Assembly: GCF_035325945.1 (NCBI RefSeq)
Contig: NZ_DAOKYX010000010.1
Coordinates: forward strand, 26,823-90,822
Reading direction: 5' to 3'
DNA length: 64,000 nt
Origin: Parvibaculum sp035325945
GTDB lineage: Bacteria; Pseudomonadota; Alphaproteobacteria; Parvibaculales; Parvibaculaceae
The position numbers and the translations under genes were made by a program. Below the pieces are notes generated by a model. The model saw only the letters and a list, made by a program, of their open reading frames with translations, had not been told where the DNA came from and made no database searches. Below, piece by piece: positions 35,924-45,762 of this stretch. Within the stretch, counting starts at the first letter, position 1. Each line of letters begins with the position of its first letter.

Positions 35924-36883
35924 TCACCTGGCCGGCGTGGTGAAGACCTGGCCGGGATAGATGAGATCCGGATCGCGGATCTGATCCTTGTTGGCCTCGT
36001 AGATCACCGTGTAGCGGAAGCCGGAGCCATAGAGATCGCGGGCGATGTTCCACAGATTGTTGCCCGGCTGAATGACGACCTGGCCCTTCCTGAGCGCCTC
36101 CAGAACCTTGCCCGGCTCGCCGCGCTCGAAGGGCAGCTCGACACGGGCAACGACCTTGCCAGCCTGATCGATCTGGTCGATGCGGAGCGCATATTGTCCG
36201 GGCTCGATCGTGGCCGACGGCCTCAGCTCCCAATGGCCCTGCGCATTGGCCACCGCATCGCCCACCGGCTTGCCGCCGATATAGACGCGGATCGAGGCGC
36301 CGGGATCGGCCTTGCCCGAAATGATGAGATTGCCGCGCTCGTCATAGTCAACGGCCTCGAGGACGAGATTGCCCGCATCGGAGGGAACGCCGGGGCCTTG
36401 CAGGATGCGGCTCGCCTTGCCGGGTTCCGACATGACGACGAGAGCGGGCTTGTCCTTCTGCTCGGGCACATTGACGGCGACTGACTGGACGCTGTCGCGC
36501 GTGGAGCCGTCGGGGTTCCGCGCCGTGAGCGTGATGACGATGTCGCCGGGCTGAAGCGGCTTGTCGAGAACGGCGACCCATTCGCCATTGGCATCGGCCG
36601 TCGCGGTGCCGACCACCGCGCCATTCGCCTTGATCTCGACCTCGGCGCCGGGCAGCGCACGGCCGGCCACGACCGTCGAGCCATCGCGTTCGACGCGAAC
36701 GATGTCGAATGTCGGAACGGCCTTGTCCTCGACTGCGGCGCCCGTCTCCGGCCGTGTCTGCTCTGTCTGCTCCGCAGGCGCCGGAGGTGTTTCCCCGCGC
36801 TTGTGAAAGAAATAGAAGTATCCCCCGACGACAAGCGCCAGAACGACGGCAATGGCCGCCCCCAGCAATCCGGTATTACGCAT
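35924..36883 (-). CDS. LysM peptidoglycan-binding domain protein
   Basis: A 319-residue protein anchored by an N-terminal helix (about 7-25), followed by a Pro/Glu/Thr-rich spacer, Ig-like repeats with GRALPGAEVEIKANG and SGKADPGASIRVYIGG, and a C-terminal LysM domain (about 265-319: VVIQPGNNLWNIARDLYGSG). It should sit in the periplasm and bind peptidoglycan. Similar proteins with repeated GxADPGAxV motifs are common in Alphaproteobacteria, but their role is not defined. Confidence 0.9.
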   Translation of the reverse strand: MRNTGLLGAAIAVVLALVVGGYFYFFHKRGETPPAPAEQTEQTRPETGAAVEDKAVPTFDIVRVERDGSTVVAGRALPGAEVEIKANGAVVGTATADANGEWVAVLDKPLQPGDIVITLTARNPDGSTRDSVQSVAVNVPEQKDKPALVVMSEPGKASRILQGPGVPSDAGNLVLEAVDYDERGNLIISGKADPGASIRVYIGGKPVGDAVANAQGHWELRPSATIEPGQYALRIDQIDQAGKVVARVELPFERGEPGKVLEALRKGQVVIQPGNNLWNIARDLYGSGFRYTVIYEANKDQIRDPDLIYPGQVFTTPAR

Positions 36884-37021
36884 CGACCTCAGCCCCTTCC
36901 CTGATCAGCCGAACCCTTTTCGCATCGCGCGAAAAAAGGCATGGTAAATTTCGTACCGTGCCGGGACGTTTTACCGGCGCGACCGCAAGATTAGCCCTTA
37001 CCCTGCAAATAAGGCACCACT

Positions 37022-37606
37022 GTGAAGCCCTCTTTTCCCCCGGCCGGGCGCTCCACCGGCAAGCTCGCAAGCGTCTGCGTCTATTGCGGATCGAGCGCCG
37101 GCAACGACCCGGCGCTCATGGAGGCGGCGGCCGCGTTCGGCAGCATTCTCGCCAGGCAGGGCGTTGAGCTTGTCTATGGCGGGGCGAGCATCGGCATCAT
37201 GGGCGCCGTCGCCAAGGCCGTGCTCGCCGATGGCGGACGGGTGACTGGCGTCATTCCCGAATTCCTGACGAAGGTCGAGGTGCAGCTCGGCTCGGTGAGC
37301 GAACTCATCGTCACCGACAGCATGCACAGCCGAAAGCGCGTCATGTTCGAGCGCTCGGATGCTTTCGTCGCCCTGCCCGGCGGCATCGGCACGCTGGAGG
37401 AAGTGGTGGAGATGCTGACCTGGGCGCAACTCGGCCGGCACAGCAGGCCGATCATCCTCGCCAATCTCAATGGCTTCTGGGACCCGCTGGTCGAACTTTT
37501 CGACCACATCATCAAATCCGGCTTCGCGCGCTCGAACATTCGCGGCATCTATGCCGTGGTCGACAAGGTGGAAGATATTCTGCCGCGTATCGAGGCGGCC
37601 CTATGA
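37022..37606 (+). CDS. LOG-family protein (TIGR00730, cytokinin riboside phosphoribohydrolase-like)
   Basis: A 194-residue Rossmann-fold protein with VYCGSS near the N-terminus, LVYGGASIGIMG and the diagnostic PGGIGTLEE. Members cleave nucleoside 5'-monophosphates such as AMP or cytokinin ribotides. Start is GTG at 37022. Its stop overlaps the next gene's ATG (ATGA), so the pair is translationally coupled. Physiological substrate in bacteria is usually uncertain. Confidence 0.93.
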   Translation: MKPSFPPAGRSTGKLASVCVYCGSSAGNDPALMEAAAAFGSILARQGVELVYGGASIGIMGAVAKAVLADGGRVTGVIPEFLTKVEVQLGSVSELIVTDSMHSRKRVMFERSDAFVALPGGIGTLEEVVEMLTWAQLGRHSRPIILANLNGFWDPLVELFDHIIKSGFARSNIRGIYAVVDKVEDILPRIEAAL

Positions 37607-38481
37607 CCTCGATGCGATCCGGCAGGGCCGCCTTCTTCACCGCAGACGGGCGTCTCGGCAACCAGCTCTTTCAGGCCGCGTTTCTCGACAGCGTGCTCGA
37701 GGAAGGCGACCGGCTCGTCACTCTCGGCATGGAAGACCTGCTCGCAGGCTTTGTCTGGGATCGCTACCGGCTTACGAACATCCGCAATACGCGGCCCCGG
37801 CGTCACTTCAAGCGGCTGTTGCGCCTGCTCGGCCGCGCAGCCGTCGACCTTCGCGTCGTCACCGGCTACCGGCAAGGGAAGCAGCGCTACGAGGCGGCGG
37901 GAGAAAGCTATCTCCTCGCGGGCGAGACGGTGGAGCGGCGAAACGGCCTCTTCGACCGGCTCATCTATATCGACAAGGGATATTTCCAGAACGCCGCCTA
38001 TGCGAACCACGCGACCTTCCGCCTCGCGGAGCCGCATCTTGCGAGGCCGCGCGCCTTCATCGCCTCCTTGCCGCCGGGCCCCCGCGCCTTCGTCCATGTC
38101 AGGCGGGGCGACTACAAGAGCTGGCGGATATTCGGGCGATCGCCATTGCTCGATCTCGACTATTTCCGGCGTGGCGTCTCGCTCATCCGCCATGCGGCAC
38201 CGGATACACAATTCATTCTCCTCAGCGACGAGATTGCGTCCGTCGCGCCGGATTTGCCCGGAATGCATGCTTTTGAGGGCGCCGATGTCTATGAGGATTT
38301 CGGGCTCATGACGCTTTGCGACGGCGGCATCGTCTCGAACAGCACGCTTTCATGGTGGGGCGGGTATTTCTGCGGCCGCAAGCTCCCCGTTGTTTCGCCG
38401 AAGGGATGGCTCGCACCCGGCCTCGGCTTCGAATATCCCGCCGGCATCACGGCTGACTGGATGACGCCGATCGAACCCTGA
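37603..38481 (+). CDS. Glycosyltransferase family 11 protein (alpha-1,2-fucosyltransferase-like)
   Basis: A 292-residue GT-B type enzyme. Three GT11 signatures are in order: GRLGNQLFQ (16-24), HVRRGDY (about 166-172) and SNSTLSWWGG (about 247-256). GT11 enzymes transfer fucose to galactose in LPS or capsule glycans. No GDP-fucose or other polysaccharide genes are nearby, and the Arg-rich middle (RPRRHFKRLLRLL) suggests membrane contact. It overlaps the LOG gene by 4 bp and converges with rarD. Acceptor and donor are inferred. Confidence 0.88.
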   Translation: MTSMRSGRAAFFTADGRLGNQLFQAAFLDSVLEEGDRLVTLGMEDLLAGFVWDRYRLTNIRNTRPRRHFKRLLRLLGRAAVDLRVVTGYRQGKQRYEAAGESYLLAGETVERRNGLFDRLIYIDKGYFQNAAYANHATFRLAEPHLARPRAFIASLPPGPRAFVHVRRGDYKSWRIFGRSPLLDLDYFRRGVSLIRHAAPDTQFILLSDEIASVAPDLPGMHAFEGADVYEDFGLMTLCDGGIVSNSTLSWWGGYFCGRKLPVVSPKGWLAPGLGFEYPAGITADWMTPIEP

Positions 38482-38489
38482 GGGTCGGG

Positions 38490-39422
38490 TCAGGCTACGG
38501 CGCCAACACGGCGCAATTCGCGCTCGCGCCGCCACGTATCGGCGCTGAAGATCGCAAGCCCCGCCCAGATGAGGCCGAAGGTCACCATCTGCCCTTGCCC
38601 GAGAGGTTCGTCATAGAGCCAGACGGCGATCGCGAAAGACATGGTCGGCACGAGATACTGCAGCAGGCCGAGCGTCGTCAGGCGGATCCGCTGCGCGCCG
38701 AAGGTGAAGAGCAGTAGCGGCACGGTCGTCATCGGTCCCGTCGCAGCGAGCAGAAGATCGGTGAGCCAGTCGCCATTGCCGAAGCCCGAACCGCCATGCG
38801 CGGAGACGTAGAAGAGATAGGCGGCGGCAATGGGCGCCAGCGCCAGCACCTCGATGAAAAGCCCGGCCAGCGCCTCGACGCGGGTGATCTTCCGCAGATA
38901 GCCATAGCCCGCGAAACTCACAGCGAGATAGATCGAGATCCACGGCAGAAAGCCCAGTGAAAAGGTGAAGTAGATGACGCCGAGCGTCGCAAGCGCCATG
39001 GCGAGGATCTGCGGGCGCGTCAGCCGCTCGCCGAGAAGAACGACGCCCGCGAGAACGCTCATCAGCGGATTGATGAAATAGCCGAGGCTCGTTTCGAGGA
39101 TGCGGCCCGAATTCACGGCCCAGATGAAGAGAAACCAGTTCGAGCCGAGAATGAAGCCGGTCATGGCGAGCGTCGCGAGCTTGCGCCGGTCGCGCAGCAA
39201 CTCTGCGAAATGCGCGCTCCGCCGCAAGCCGAAGATCAGGAGCGCGATGAGGCCGACGCTCCAGAGCGTGCGATGCGCGAGGATTTCGAAAGGCACCACA
39301 TGCTCGAGCTGCTTGTAGAAGATGACGGAGAGCCCCCAGATCACATAGCCCGCGCCGGTCGCAAGAATGCCCAGCGTCACCTCGCGCCGGGCATCGGTCT
39401 CGGACTGCAGGCTATCGGACAT
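38490..39422 (-). CDS. rarD: EamA-family transporter RarD
   Basis: A 310-residue protein with ten hydrophobic segments in two EamA halves. GYVIWGLSVIFYKQL, ILAHRTLWS and ALGVIYFTFSLGFLPWISIYLA-type blocks (quoted: LGFLPWISIYLA) match RarD. It is an inner-membrane drug/metabolite exporter of unclear substrate. It lies 75 bp after cimA on the same strand and may be read from it. Confidence 0.92.
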   Translation of the reverse strand: MSDSLQSETDARREVTLGILATGAGYVIWGLSVIFYKQLEHVVPFEILAHRTLWSVGLIALLIFGLRRSAHFAELLRDRRKLATLAMTGFILGSNWFLFIWAVNSGRILETSLGYFINPLMSVLAGVVLLGERLTRPQILAMALATLGVIYFTFSLGFLPWISIYLAVSFAGYGYLRKITRVEALAGLFIEVLALAPIAAAYLFYVSAHGGSGFGNGDWLTDLLLAATGPMTTVPLLLFTFGAQRIRLTTLGLLQYLVPTMSFAIAVWLYDEPLGQGQMVTFGLIWAGLAIFSADTWRRERELRRVGAVA

Positions 39423-39497
39423 GATGCAGGGTTCCGTTCGCTCCGCCCGCCACGCATGCCCGCGATTACCTTCGGGCGGGACATGCGCTCCGCGCGA

Positions 39498-41147
39498 TCA
39501 GACGCGAATTTCGGTCTTCCGTGAGGATTTCGACTTGGGCCTCTCAGGCGCGGGCGCGCCGTCGCGAAGCAGCTTGTAGGTGATGGAATCGAGCAGCGCC
39601 TGGAAGGACGCATCCACGATGTTCGGTGATACGCCGACCGTGAACCAGCGGTTGCCCTGACCGTCCATGCTCTCGATGAGCACGCGGGTGACAGCCTCGG
39701 TGCCGCTCGTCAGGATACGGACCTTGAAGTCGGCGAGCCGCAGATCATCGATGAAAGGCGAATATTTGCCGAGGTCCTTGCGCAGCGCCTGATCGAGCGC
39801 ATTGACGGGGCCGTTGCCCTCGCCCACCGAGATCAGCTTCTCGCCGTCGACGTTGATCTTCACAGTCGCTTCCGACACGGTGACGAGATCGCCCACCGCG
39901 TTGTAGCGACGCTCGACGAGCACGCGGAAGGATTCGATGAGGAAATATTCCGGCACCTGACCGAGAAGGCGCCGCGCAAGCAGCTCGAACGAGGCGCCTG
40001 CGCCATCGTAGGAATAGCCCAGAAACTCGCGCTCCTTCACCTCGTCGAGAAGACGCTGCACGCGCGCATCCTTGGGGTCGATCTCGATGCCCGCGGCTTC
40101 GAGCGTGGCGAGGATGTTCGAGCGGCCGGCCTGCGCCGACACGGCGATGATGCGCTGATTGCCGACGCTTTCCGGCGGCACATGCTCATAGGTCTTCGGG
40201 TCCTTGAGGATCGCCGAAACATGGATGCCCGCCTTGGAGGCGAAGGCCGCCTCGCCCACATAGGGCGCGTAGCGGTTCGGCGCGCGGTTCAGCACCTCGT
40301 CGAGCGTGCGCGAGACATGCGTGAGCCGCTTGAGATCGTCGCGGCCGACGCCGATCTCGAAGCGGTCGGCATATTCCTTCTTGAGAAGGAGCGTCGGGAT
40401 CAGCGACACCATGTTGGCGTTGCCGCAACGCTCGCCGAGCCCGTTGAGCGTGCCCTGCACCTGGCGGACGCCCGCACGGATGGCGGCCAGCGAATTCGCC
40501 ACCGCATTCTCCGTATCGTTATGCGCGTGGATGCCGAGCCTTTCGCCCGGCACGCCCGATGCGATGACCTCGCGGACGATGCGCTCCACCTCGTCCGGCA
40601 GCGTGCCGCCATTGGTGTCGCAAAGCACGGCCCAGCGCGCGCCCGCATCGAGCGCCGTCTTCACACAGGCGAGCGCATAGGCCGGGTTCGCCTTGTAGCC
40701 ATCGAAGAAGTGCTCGCAATCGATCATCGGCTCGCGGCGCTTCGCGGCAATCGCGCCGACGCTGTCGGCGATCGATTCGAGATTTTCCTCATTCGTGATG
40801 CCGAGCGCCACGGCGACGTGGAAATCCCACGACTTGGCGACCAGACAGACGGCGTCGGTGTCGGGCTCGAGCACGGCCGCGAGCCCCGGATCGTTCGCCG
40901 CGCTGCGGCCTGCCCGCTTCGTCATGCCGAAGGCGGTGAATTTGGCGCGCTTGAGGGCCGGCCGGTCGCCAAAGAAGGACGTGTCGGTGGGATTGGCGCC
41001 GGGATAGCCGCCCTCGATGTAGTCGATGCCAAGCTCATCGAGCAGTCCGGCGATCAGCCGCTTGTCCTCGACATTGAAGTCGACGCCCTGCGTCTGCGCA
41101 CCATCGCGCAGCGTGGTATCGAAGAGGTATAGGCGCTCTCTGGTCAT
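39498..41147 (-). CDS. cimA: Citramalate synthase CimA
   Basis: A 549-residue member of the isopropylmalate/citramalate synthase family. DTTLRDGAQTQGV at the N-terminus and HAHNDTENAVANS (metal-binding HxH) are typical, and IEGGYPGANPTD separates CimA from LeuA. The C-terminal allosteric domain is present. It condenses pyruvate and acetyl-CoA to citramalate, opening the threonine-independent isoleucine route; the window also holds ilvD. It is downstream of gltX with 221 bp between, so it may have its own promoter. Confidence 0.94.
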   Translation of the reverse strand: MTRERLYLFDTTLRDGAQTQGVDFNVEDKRLIAGLLDELGIDYIEGGYPGANPTDTSFFGDRPALKRAKFTAFGMTKRAGRSAANDPGLAAVLEPDTDAVCLVAKSWDFHVAVALGITNEENLESIADSVGAIAAKRREPMIDCEHFFDGYKANPAYALACVKTALDAGARWAVLCDTNGGTLPDEVERIVREVIASGVPGERLGIHAHNDTENAVANSLAAIRAGVRQVQGTLNGLGERCGNANMVSLIPTLLLKKEYADRFEIGVGRDDLKRLTHVSRTLDEVLNRAPNRYAPYVGEAAFASKAGIHVSAILKDPKTYEHVPPESVGNQRIIAVSAQAGRSNILATLEAAGIEIDPKDARVQRLLDEVKEREFLGYSYDGAGASFELLARRLLGQVPEYFLIESFRVLVERRYNAVGDLVTVSEATVKINVDGEKLISVGEGNGPVNALDQALRKDLGKYSPFIDDLRLADFKVRILTSGTEAVTRVLIESMDGQGNRWFTVGVSPNIVDASFQALLDSITYKLLRDGAPAPERPKSKSSRKTEIRV

Positions 41148-41350
41148 CGCTACCGTTCCGAATAGCGCGGACGACCCCGCCTGCCGCGGCCGGACCGTTG
41201 TATCTCACAAGGAATTAAAGCGAGCTTGTACGGCGGCGGCAGACGGATGTCAGCCGCTAATAATGAGACCCCGAATGATGGCCGGACGTTTCGACGCCGC
41301 TGGCCTGAAAACCGGATTCATTCCGGTTGTCCTCATGTCTCGTTTCACCG

Positions 41351-41379
41351 CAAAAAAGCTCAAACCCGTCAAAGGGTTA
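41351..41379 (-). terminator. Possible terminator after gltX
   Basis: On the minus strand AACCC and GGGTT flank a 6-base loop spanning the gltX stop, followed after five bases by TTTTTT. The stem is only five pairs, so it is weak. The rest of the 221-bp gap to cimA shows no gene. Confidence 0.35.
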
Positions 41380-42715
41380 GGCCGCGAAGCCGGGCCTCGG
41401 CCCGATTTCGGCCGATCAGAGGTAGCAGGTTTTTGAGTTCCGGTCCATGGTCGAGCCCGGTGAGCGCCAGCCTGAGCGGCATGAAGAGCGCCTTGCCCTT
41501 GCGCCCGGTCCGACCCTTCAGGGCCTCCGTCCAGAGGCCCCATGTCTCCATCCCCCAGGGCTCGGGAGGCAGCATGGCGGCGGCCTCGGTGGCAAACTCC
41601 CCGTCCTCGATCACGGGCTCGACCGGCCCCTCGACGACGCGCGCCCAGATCGCCACATCGGCGAAGCGGACAAGGTTCGGCTTCACGGCATCCCAGAAGG
41701 CGGAGCCCAGATCGCATTTCGCCGAGGCGAGGCGGCCCATCACCGCCTCATAGGGCAGCATGTGAAGGAGCGCGGCATTCACCTTGTCGAGATCGGCGGG
41801 ATCGAAGCGGATGTCGGCGCGGCCGAAATGCGAGATGTCGAAACCCGCCGCAAGCTCGCCGAGCGTCAGACGCGGCTCGACCGCATCCGAGGTGCCGAGA
41901 CGCGCGAGCAGCGAATTGATCGCCATCGGCTCATAGCCCTCCCCGCGCAGCGCTACGAGAGAAAAGGCCGCGTCCTCGCGCTTGGAGAGCGGACGACCAT
42001 CCGGCCCCTGAAGGAGCGAGTAATGCGCATAGGCGGGAGGCACCGCGCCGAGCGCACGGGCGATCTGGATCTGCACACCCGTATTGGTGATGTGGTCGGC
42101 GCCGCGTATGACATGGCTGATCGCGAAGTCGATGTCATCGACGACGCTTGGCAGCGTATAGAGGAAGCGGCCATCCTCGCGGATGAGCACGGGATCGGAA
42201 AGCGACCTCGCATCGATGGCGATATGCCCCTGAATGAGATCGTCGAAGGCGGTCTGCTCCGCCTCGAGCCTGAAGCGCCAATGCGGGCGGCGGCCCGACG
42301 CCTCTAGCGCGCGCCTCTCCTCCCCGCCGAGCGCAAGGGCGGCGCGGTCATAAACGGGCGGCTTCTTCTGCGCGAGTTGGCGCTTGCGCTTGCGGTCCAG
42401 CTCCTCGGCCGTCTCGTAGCAAGGATAGAGATGGCCGGATGCCTTCAGCCTTTCGGCTGCTGCTTCATAGTCCGCGATACGGTCCGACTGCCTTGCAAAG
42501 ATGTCGTGATGAAGCCCGAGCCATGCGAGATCGGTTTCGATGCCGTGCGCGAACTCCTCCGTCGAACGCTCCGTGTCCGTATCATCGAGGCGGAGCATGA
42601 ATTTCCCGCCCGCCTTCCTCGCAAAAAGATAATTGAAGAGCGCGGCGCGGACATTGCCGAGATGGAGCCTGCCTGTGGGGCTCGGCGCGAAGCGGACGAC
42701 GACGCGATCAGACAT
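41369..42715 (-). CDS. gltX: Glutamate-tRNA ligase
   Basis: A 448-residue class I synthetase. ATP motifs are PSPTGRLHLGN (11-21, HIGH-type) and PLSKRED (KMSKS-type). RGADHITNTG and the DDTDTERS block are standard for GluRS. Zinc-type Cys pairs of the E. coli enzyme are not seen. Many alphaproteobacteria have two GluRS copies, one able to charge tRNA-Gln; which one this is cannot be told here. A short gap separates it from nadE upstream on the same strand. Confidence 0.95.
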   Translation of the reverse strand: MSDRVVVRFAPSPTGRLHLGNVRAALFNYLFARKAGGKFMLRLDDTDTERSTEEFAHGIETDLAWLGLHHDIFARQSDRIADYEAAAERLKASGHLYPCYETAEELDRKRKRQLAQKKPPVYDRAALALGGEERRALEASGRRPHWRFRLEAEQTAFDDLIQGHIAIDARSLSDPVLIREDGRFLYTLPSVVDDIDFAISHVIRGADHITNTGVQIQIARALGAVPPAYAHYSLLQGPDGRPLSKREDAAFSLVALRGEGYEPMAINSLLARLGTSDAVEPRLTLGELAAGFDISHFGRADIRFDPADLDKVNAALLHMLPYEAVMGRLASAKCDLGSAFWDAVKPNLVRFADVAIWARVVEGPVEPVIEDGEFATEAAAMLPPEPWGMETWGLWTEALKGRTGRKGKALFMPLRLALTGLDHGPELKNLLPLIGRNRAEARLRGLTL

Positions 42716-42783
42716 CGAACATCACTCCGGTTTCAGCACGCCCGCCCAGCGGCCGGCGGCATGGGCGAGCGCGGCCTGCCACA

Positions 42784-44445
42784 TCAATCGGCATCGCGGA
42801 ACCCGTTGACGATCGGATAGCGCCGGTCGCGGCCGAAATTGCGCGAGGTGATCTTGACGCCGGGAGCCGCCTGCCGGCGCTTGTACTCGGAAATATAGAG
42901 AAGATGCTCCACGCGCTTCACCACCGCGCGGTCATGGCCGAGCGCGACGATATCGCGGATCGCCATTTCCTTCTCGACGAGGCATTCGAGAATGGCATCG
43001 AGTTCAGCATAGGGCGGCAGCGAATCCTCATCCTTCTGGTCAGGACGGAGTTCGGCCGAGGGCGGGCGCGTGATGATGTCCTCGGGAATGACGCGGCCCA
43101 CCGGGCCGAGGCAGTTCTTCGGCCGGTGCTCGTTGCGCCAGCGCGCCAGCGCAAAGACCTTCATCTTGTAAAGGTCCTTGATCGGATTGAAGCCGCCATT
43201 CATGTCGCCATAAAGCGTCGCATAGCCTGCCGAGACTTCCGACTTGTTGCCGGTGGTGAGCAGCATCGAGCCCATCTTGTTCGACACCGCCATCAGGATC
43301 ACGCCGCGCGCACGCGACTGGAGGTTTTCCTCCGTCGTATCGGCCTGACGGCCCTCGAAGATCGGGGCGAGCGCCTCGGTGAACTTCTGAACGGGTTCCT
43401 CGATCGCCACCACGTCGTAGCGCACGCCGAGCAGTTTCGCGCAGTCGGCCGCGTCCTTGATGCTCTCCGGCGTGGTGTAGCGATAGGGCAGCATGATGCA
43501 ATGGACCTTCTCGGGCCCGAGCGCATCCGCCGCGATCGCGGCGACGAGCGCGGAGTCGATGCCACCCGAAAGCCCGAGCACCACGCCCGGAAAGCGGTTC
43601 TTGCGTACATAGTCGCGAAGGCCCTGCACCAGGGCGAGATAGATCGATTCCAGATCTTCCTCGACCGCCGCCTTTTCAACCTCGTCGCACACCCAGCCAT
43701 TGCCGGCGCGATGCCACTCGGTGACGGCGATGCGCTCCTCCCAGGCGGGCATCTGAACGGCGACCTTGAGATCGGTATTGATGACGAAGGACGCGCCGTC
43801 GAAGACAAGCTCGTCCTGCCCGCCCATCTGGTTCACATAGGCGAGCGGCAGGCCGCATTCGCCGATGCGCGAGGCGACACGCTCGATGCGGACATCGAAC
43901 TTGCCCGCATCATAGGGCGAGCCGTTCGGCACCAGCAGGAGTTCGGCGCCCGTCTCCTGAAGACATTCCACGACGTCGGACGACCAGATGTCCTCGCAGA
44001 TGGGTACGCCGATGCGCACGCCGCGAATGTTGAGCGGACCGGGCATCGGCCCCGGCACGAAGGTGCGCGGCTCGTCGAAGACGCCATAATTCGGCAGATG
44101 CACCTTGAAGCGATGCCCCTTGATTGCGCCTTCATCGAGATAGAGAACCGCGTTGTAAAGCCTGCCGTCCTCGACCCATGGCGTGCCGATGAGAACCGCC
44201 GGGCCGCCATCCGCCGTCTGCCGGGCAAGGTCCGTGGCCGCCGCCATCGCCGCGCGCTGAAAGGAAGGCTTCAGGACGAGGTCTTCGGGCGGATAGCCCG
44301 TGAGGAACAGCTCGCTGAAGACGACGAGATCGGCCCCTTCAAGCGCCGCGACGCGCCTTGCCTCGATGGCCTTGCCGAGATTGCCGGCGATGTCGCCCAC
44401 CGTGGGATTGAGCTGGGCCAGCGCGATGCGGAGTTTGTCGGTCAT
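42784..44445 (-). CDS. nadE: Glutamine-dependent NAD+ synthetase
   Basis: A 553-residue two-domain enzyme. The N-terminal nitrilase-type glutaminase has Glu45 (FSELFLTGYPPEDL), Lys114 (FKVHLPNY) and Cys150 (PICEDIW). The C-terminal synthetase has the ATP pyrophosphatase loop SGGIDS and TTGNKSE. It amidates deamido-NAD as the last step of NAD synthesis using glutamine. The ATG at 44445 begins the conserved MTDKLRIALAQLNPTVGD; the frame is open further upstream without conservation. Followed by gltX. Confidence 0.96.
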   Translation of the reverse strand: MTDKLRIALAQLNPTVGDIAGNLGKAIEARRVAALEGADLVVFSELFLTGYPPEDLVLKPSFQRAAMAAATDLARQTADGGPAVLIGTPWVEDGRLYNAVLYLDEGAIKGHRFKVHLPNYGVFDEPRTFVPGPMPGPLNIRGVRIGVPICEDIWSSDVVECLQETGAELLLVPNGSPYDAGKFDVRIERVASRIGECGLPLAYVNQMGGQDELVFDGASFVINTDLKVAVQMPAWEERIAVTEWHRAGNGWVCDEVEKAAVEEDLESIYLALVQGLRDYVRKNRFPGVVLGLSGGIDSALVAAIAADALGPEKVHCIMLPYRYTTPESIKDAADCAKLLGVRYDVVAIEEPVQKFTEALAPIFEGRQADTTEENLQSRARGVILMAVSNKMGSMLLTTGNKSEVSAGYATLYGDMNGGFNPIKDLYKMKVFALARWRNEHRPKNCLGPVGRVIPEDIITRPPSAELRPDQKDEDSLPPYAELDAILECLVEKEMAIRDIVALGHDRAVVKRVEHLLYISEYKRRQAAPGVKITSRNFGRDRRYPIVNGFRDAD

Positions 44446-44642
44446 TTTGCCTGGGGAAAGGTGTGTCCGATGGGGCGGGTGCCGGGAGCGCGCTCCTGAT
44501 TTCAACTACCGGGTTTCTATCCTTTGGCCGCTCCCCGAACAATAGCAGCGGCCCGATTCCGGGGTAGATGCGTCGCCGCTCCAATGCGGATAAGGTCGTG
44601 CCAATGGCAATCATCAGGCCCCGAGGGGCGCGGAGGTAAGAC

Positions 44643-45647
44643 ATGGGCACGGGCGTGAACAGGCAGATCCTGCTGGCCGAGATTCCGAAGGGCAAACTCT
44701 CGCCCTCGCATTTCAGACTGTCGGAAGCCCGGATTCCGACCCCGAAGGAAGGTGAAATCCTCGTACGGGTGAAGCTCATCTCGCTCGACGCGGCGAACCG
44801 GGCCTGGATGCAGGGCGCGACCTATCGCTCTGCCGTCGAGGCCGGAACCGTCATGGCCGGGGGCTCCATCTCCGAAGTCGTCGAATCGAAGGCGCCGGGC
44901 TTCGAGCCGGGCGATCTCGTCTTCGCGGATACGGGCTGGCAGGACTATGCCGCCCTTCCCGCCCAGTCGGCCCAGAAGCTTCCGAAAATGGAGCCGATGA
45001 GCCACCTCCTCAGCGTTTACGGCATTGCGGGCCTCACCGCCTATCACGGGCTTCTCGATGTAGGTCGCCCGAAGGCCGGCGACACGGTGGTCGTCTCGGC
45101 GGCGGCAGGTTCGGTCGGCTCGATCGTCGGCCAGATCGCCAAGCTCAAGGGATGCACGGTCATCGGCATCGCGGGTGGCGACGCGAAATGCCAGCTTCTC
45201 GTCAGCGAACTCGGCTTCGACCATGCCATCAACTACAAGAAGGAAGCGGTGGGCAAGGCGCTCCGCGCCGCCGCGCCCAAGGGCATCGACGTCTATTTCG
45301 ACAATGTCGGCGGCGACATTCTCGAAGCCTGCCTCTTCGGCATGAACAATTACGGCCGCATCGCCTGCTGCGGCGCCGTCTCGCAATATGACGGCGCGGC
45401 GCCCGCCCATGGGCCGCGCGGCGTTCCTGGCCTCATCGTGGTGAAGCGCCTCACCATGCAGGGCTTCATCCTCACCGATTTCAACGACCGCCGCGAACAG
45501 GCGCTGGCCGATCTTCAGAGCTGGGTCGCGCAAGGCAAGATCAAGGTTCGGGAAGACATTCTGAGCGGCCTTGAAAACACGCCGCAGGCGCTCATCGGCC
45601 TTCTTGCCGGCGAGAATATCGGCAAGCGCATGGTCAGGGTGAGCTGA
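44643..45647 (+). CDS. NADP-dependent oxidoreductase, CurA/prostaglandin-reductase type
   Basis: A 334-residue zinc-free MDR enzyme. NRAWMQG near residue 55, AAAGSVGSIVGQIAKLKGC (quoted: AAAGSVGS) for the nucleotide loop and FDNVGGDILEA are typical of alkenal/one oxidoreductases and leukotriene B4 dehydrogenase homologs. It would reduce alpha,beta-unsaturated ketones or aldehydes with NADPH. Divergent from nadE. Two paralogs lie at 50395 and 51486, on the other side of the efflux genes. Followed by a hairpin at 45656. Confidence 0.93.
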   Translation: MGTGVNRQILLAEIPKGKLSPSHFRLSEARIPTPKEGEILVRVKLISLDAANRAWMQGATYRSAVEAGTVMAGGSISEVVESKAPGFEPGDLVFADTGWQDYAALPAQSAQKLPKMEPMSHLLSVYGIAGLTAYHGLLDVGRPKAGDTVVVSAAAGSVGSIVGQIAKLKGCTVIGIAGGDAKCQLLVSELGFDHAINYKKEAVGKALRAAAPKGIDVYFDNVGGDILEACLFGMNNYGRIACCGAVSQYDGAAPAHGPRGVPGLIVVKRLTMQGFILTDFNDRREQALADLQSWVAQGKIKVREDILSGLENTPQALIGLLAGENIGKRMVRVS

Positions 45648-45655
45648 ACCGCAAA

Positions 45656-45681
45656 GGGGGCGGGCTCGCTGCCCCGCCCCC
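45656..45681 (+). terminator. GC hairpin after the first oxidoreductase gene
   Basis: GGGGGCGGG (45656-45664) pairs with CCCGCCCCC (45673-45681) over an 8-base loop, 8 bp after the stop codon. T-run is absent (TCTCGC follows). Confidence 0.5.
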
Positions 45682-45762
45682 TCTCGCAGGCCGGCCGACG
45701 GAGATTCCGAAGAGCGGCGTTTGAATGGCATAACGACCGGCGAGAAAGCGAGACGCGGCCCC

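Noticed and set aside
41148..41368. Leader peptide or T-box before cimA
   Set aside because: No run of branched-chain codons, no specifier loop or antiterminator pairing could be recognised.
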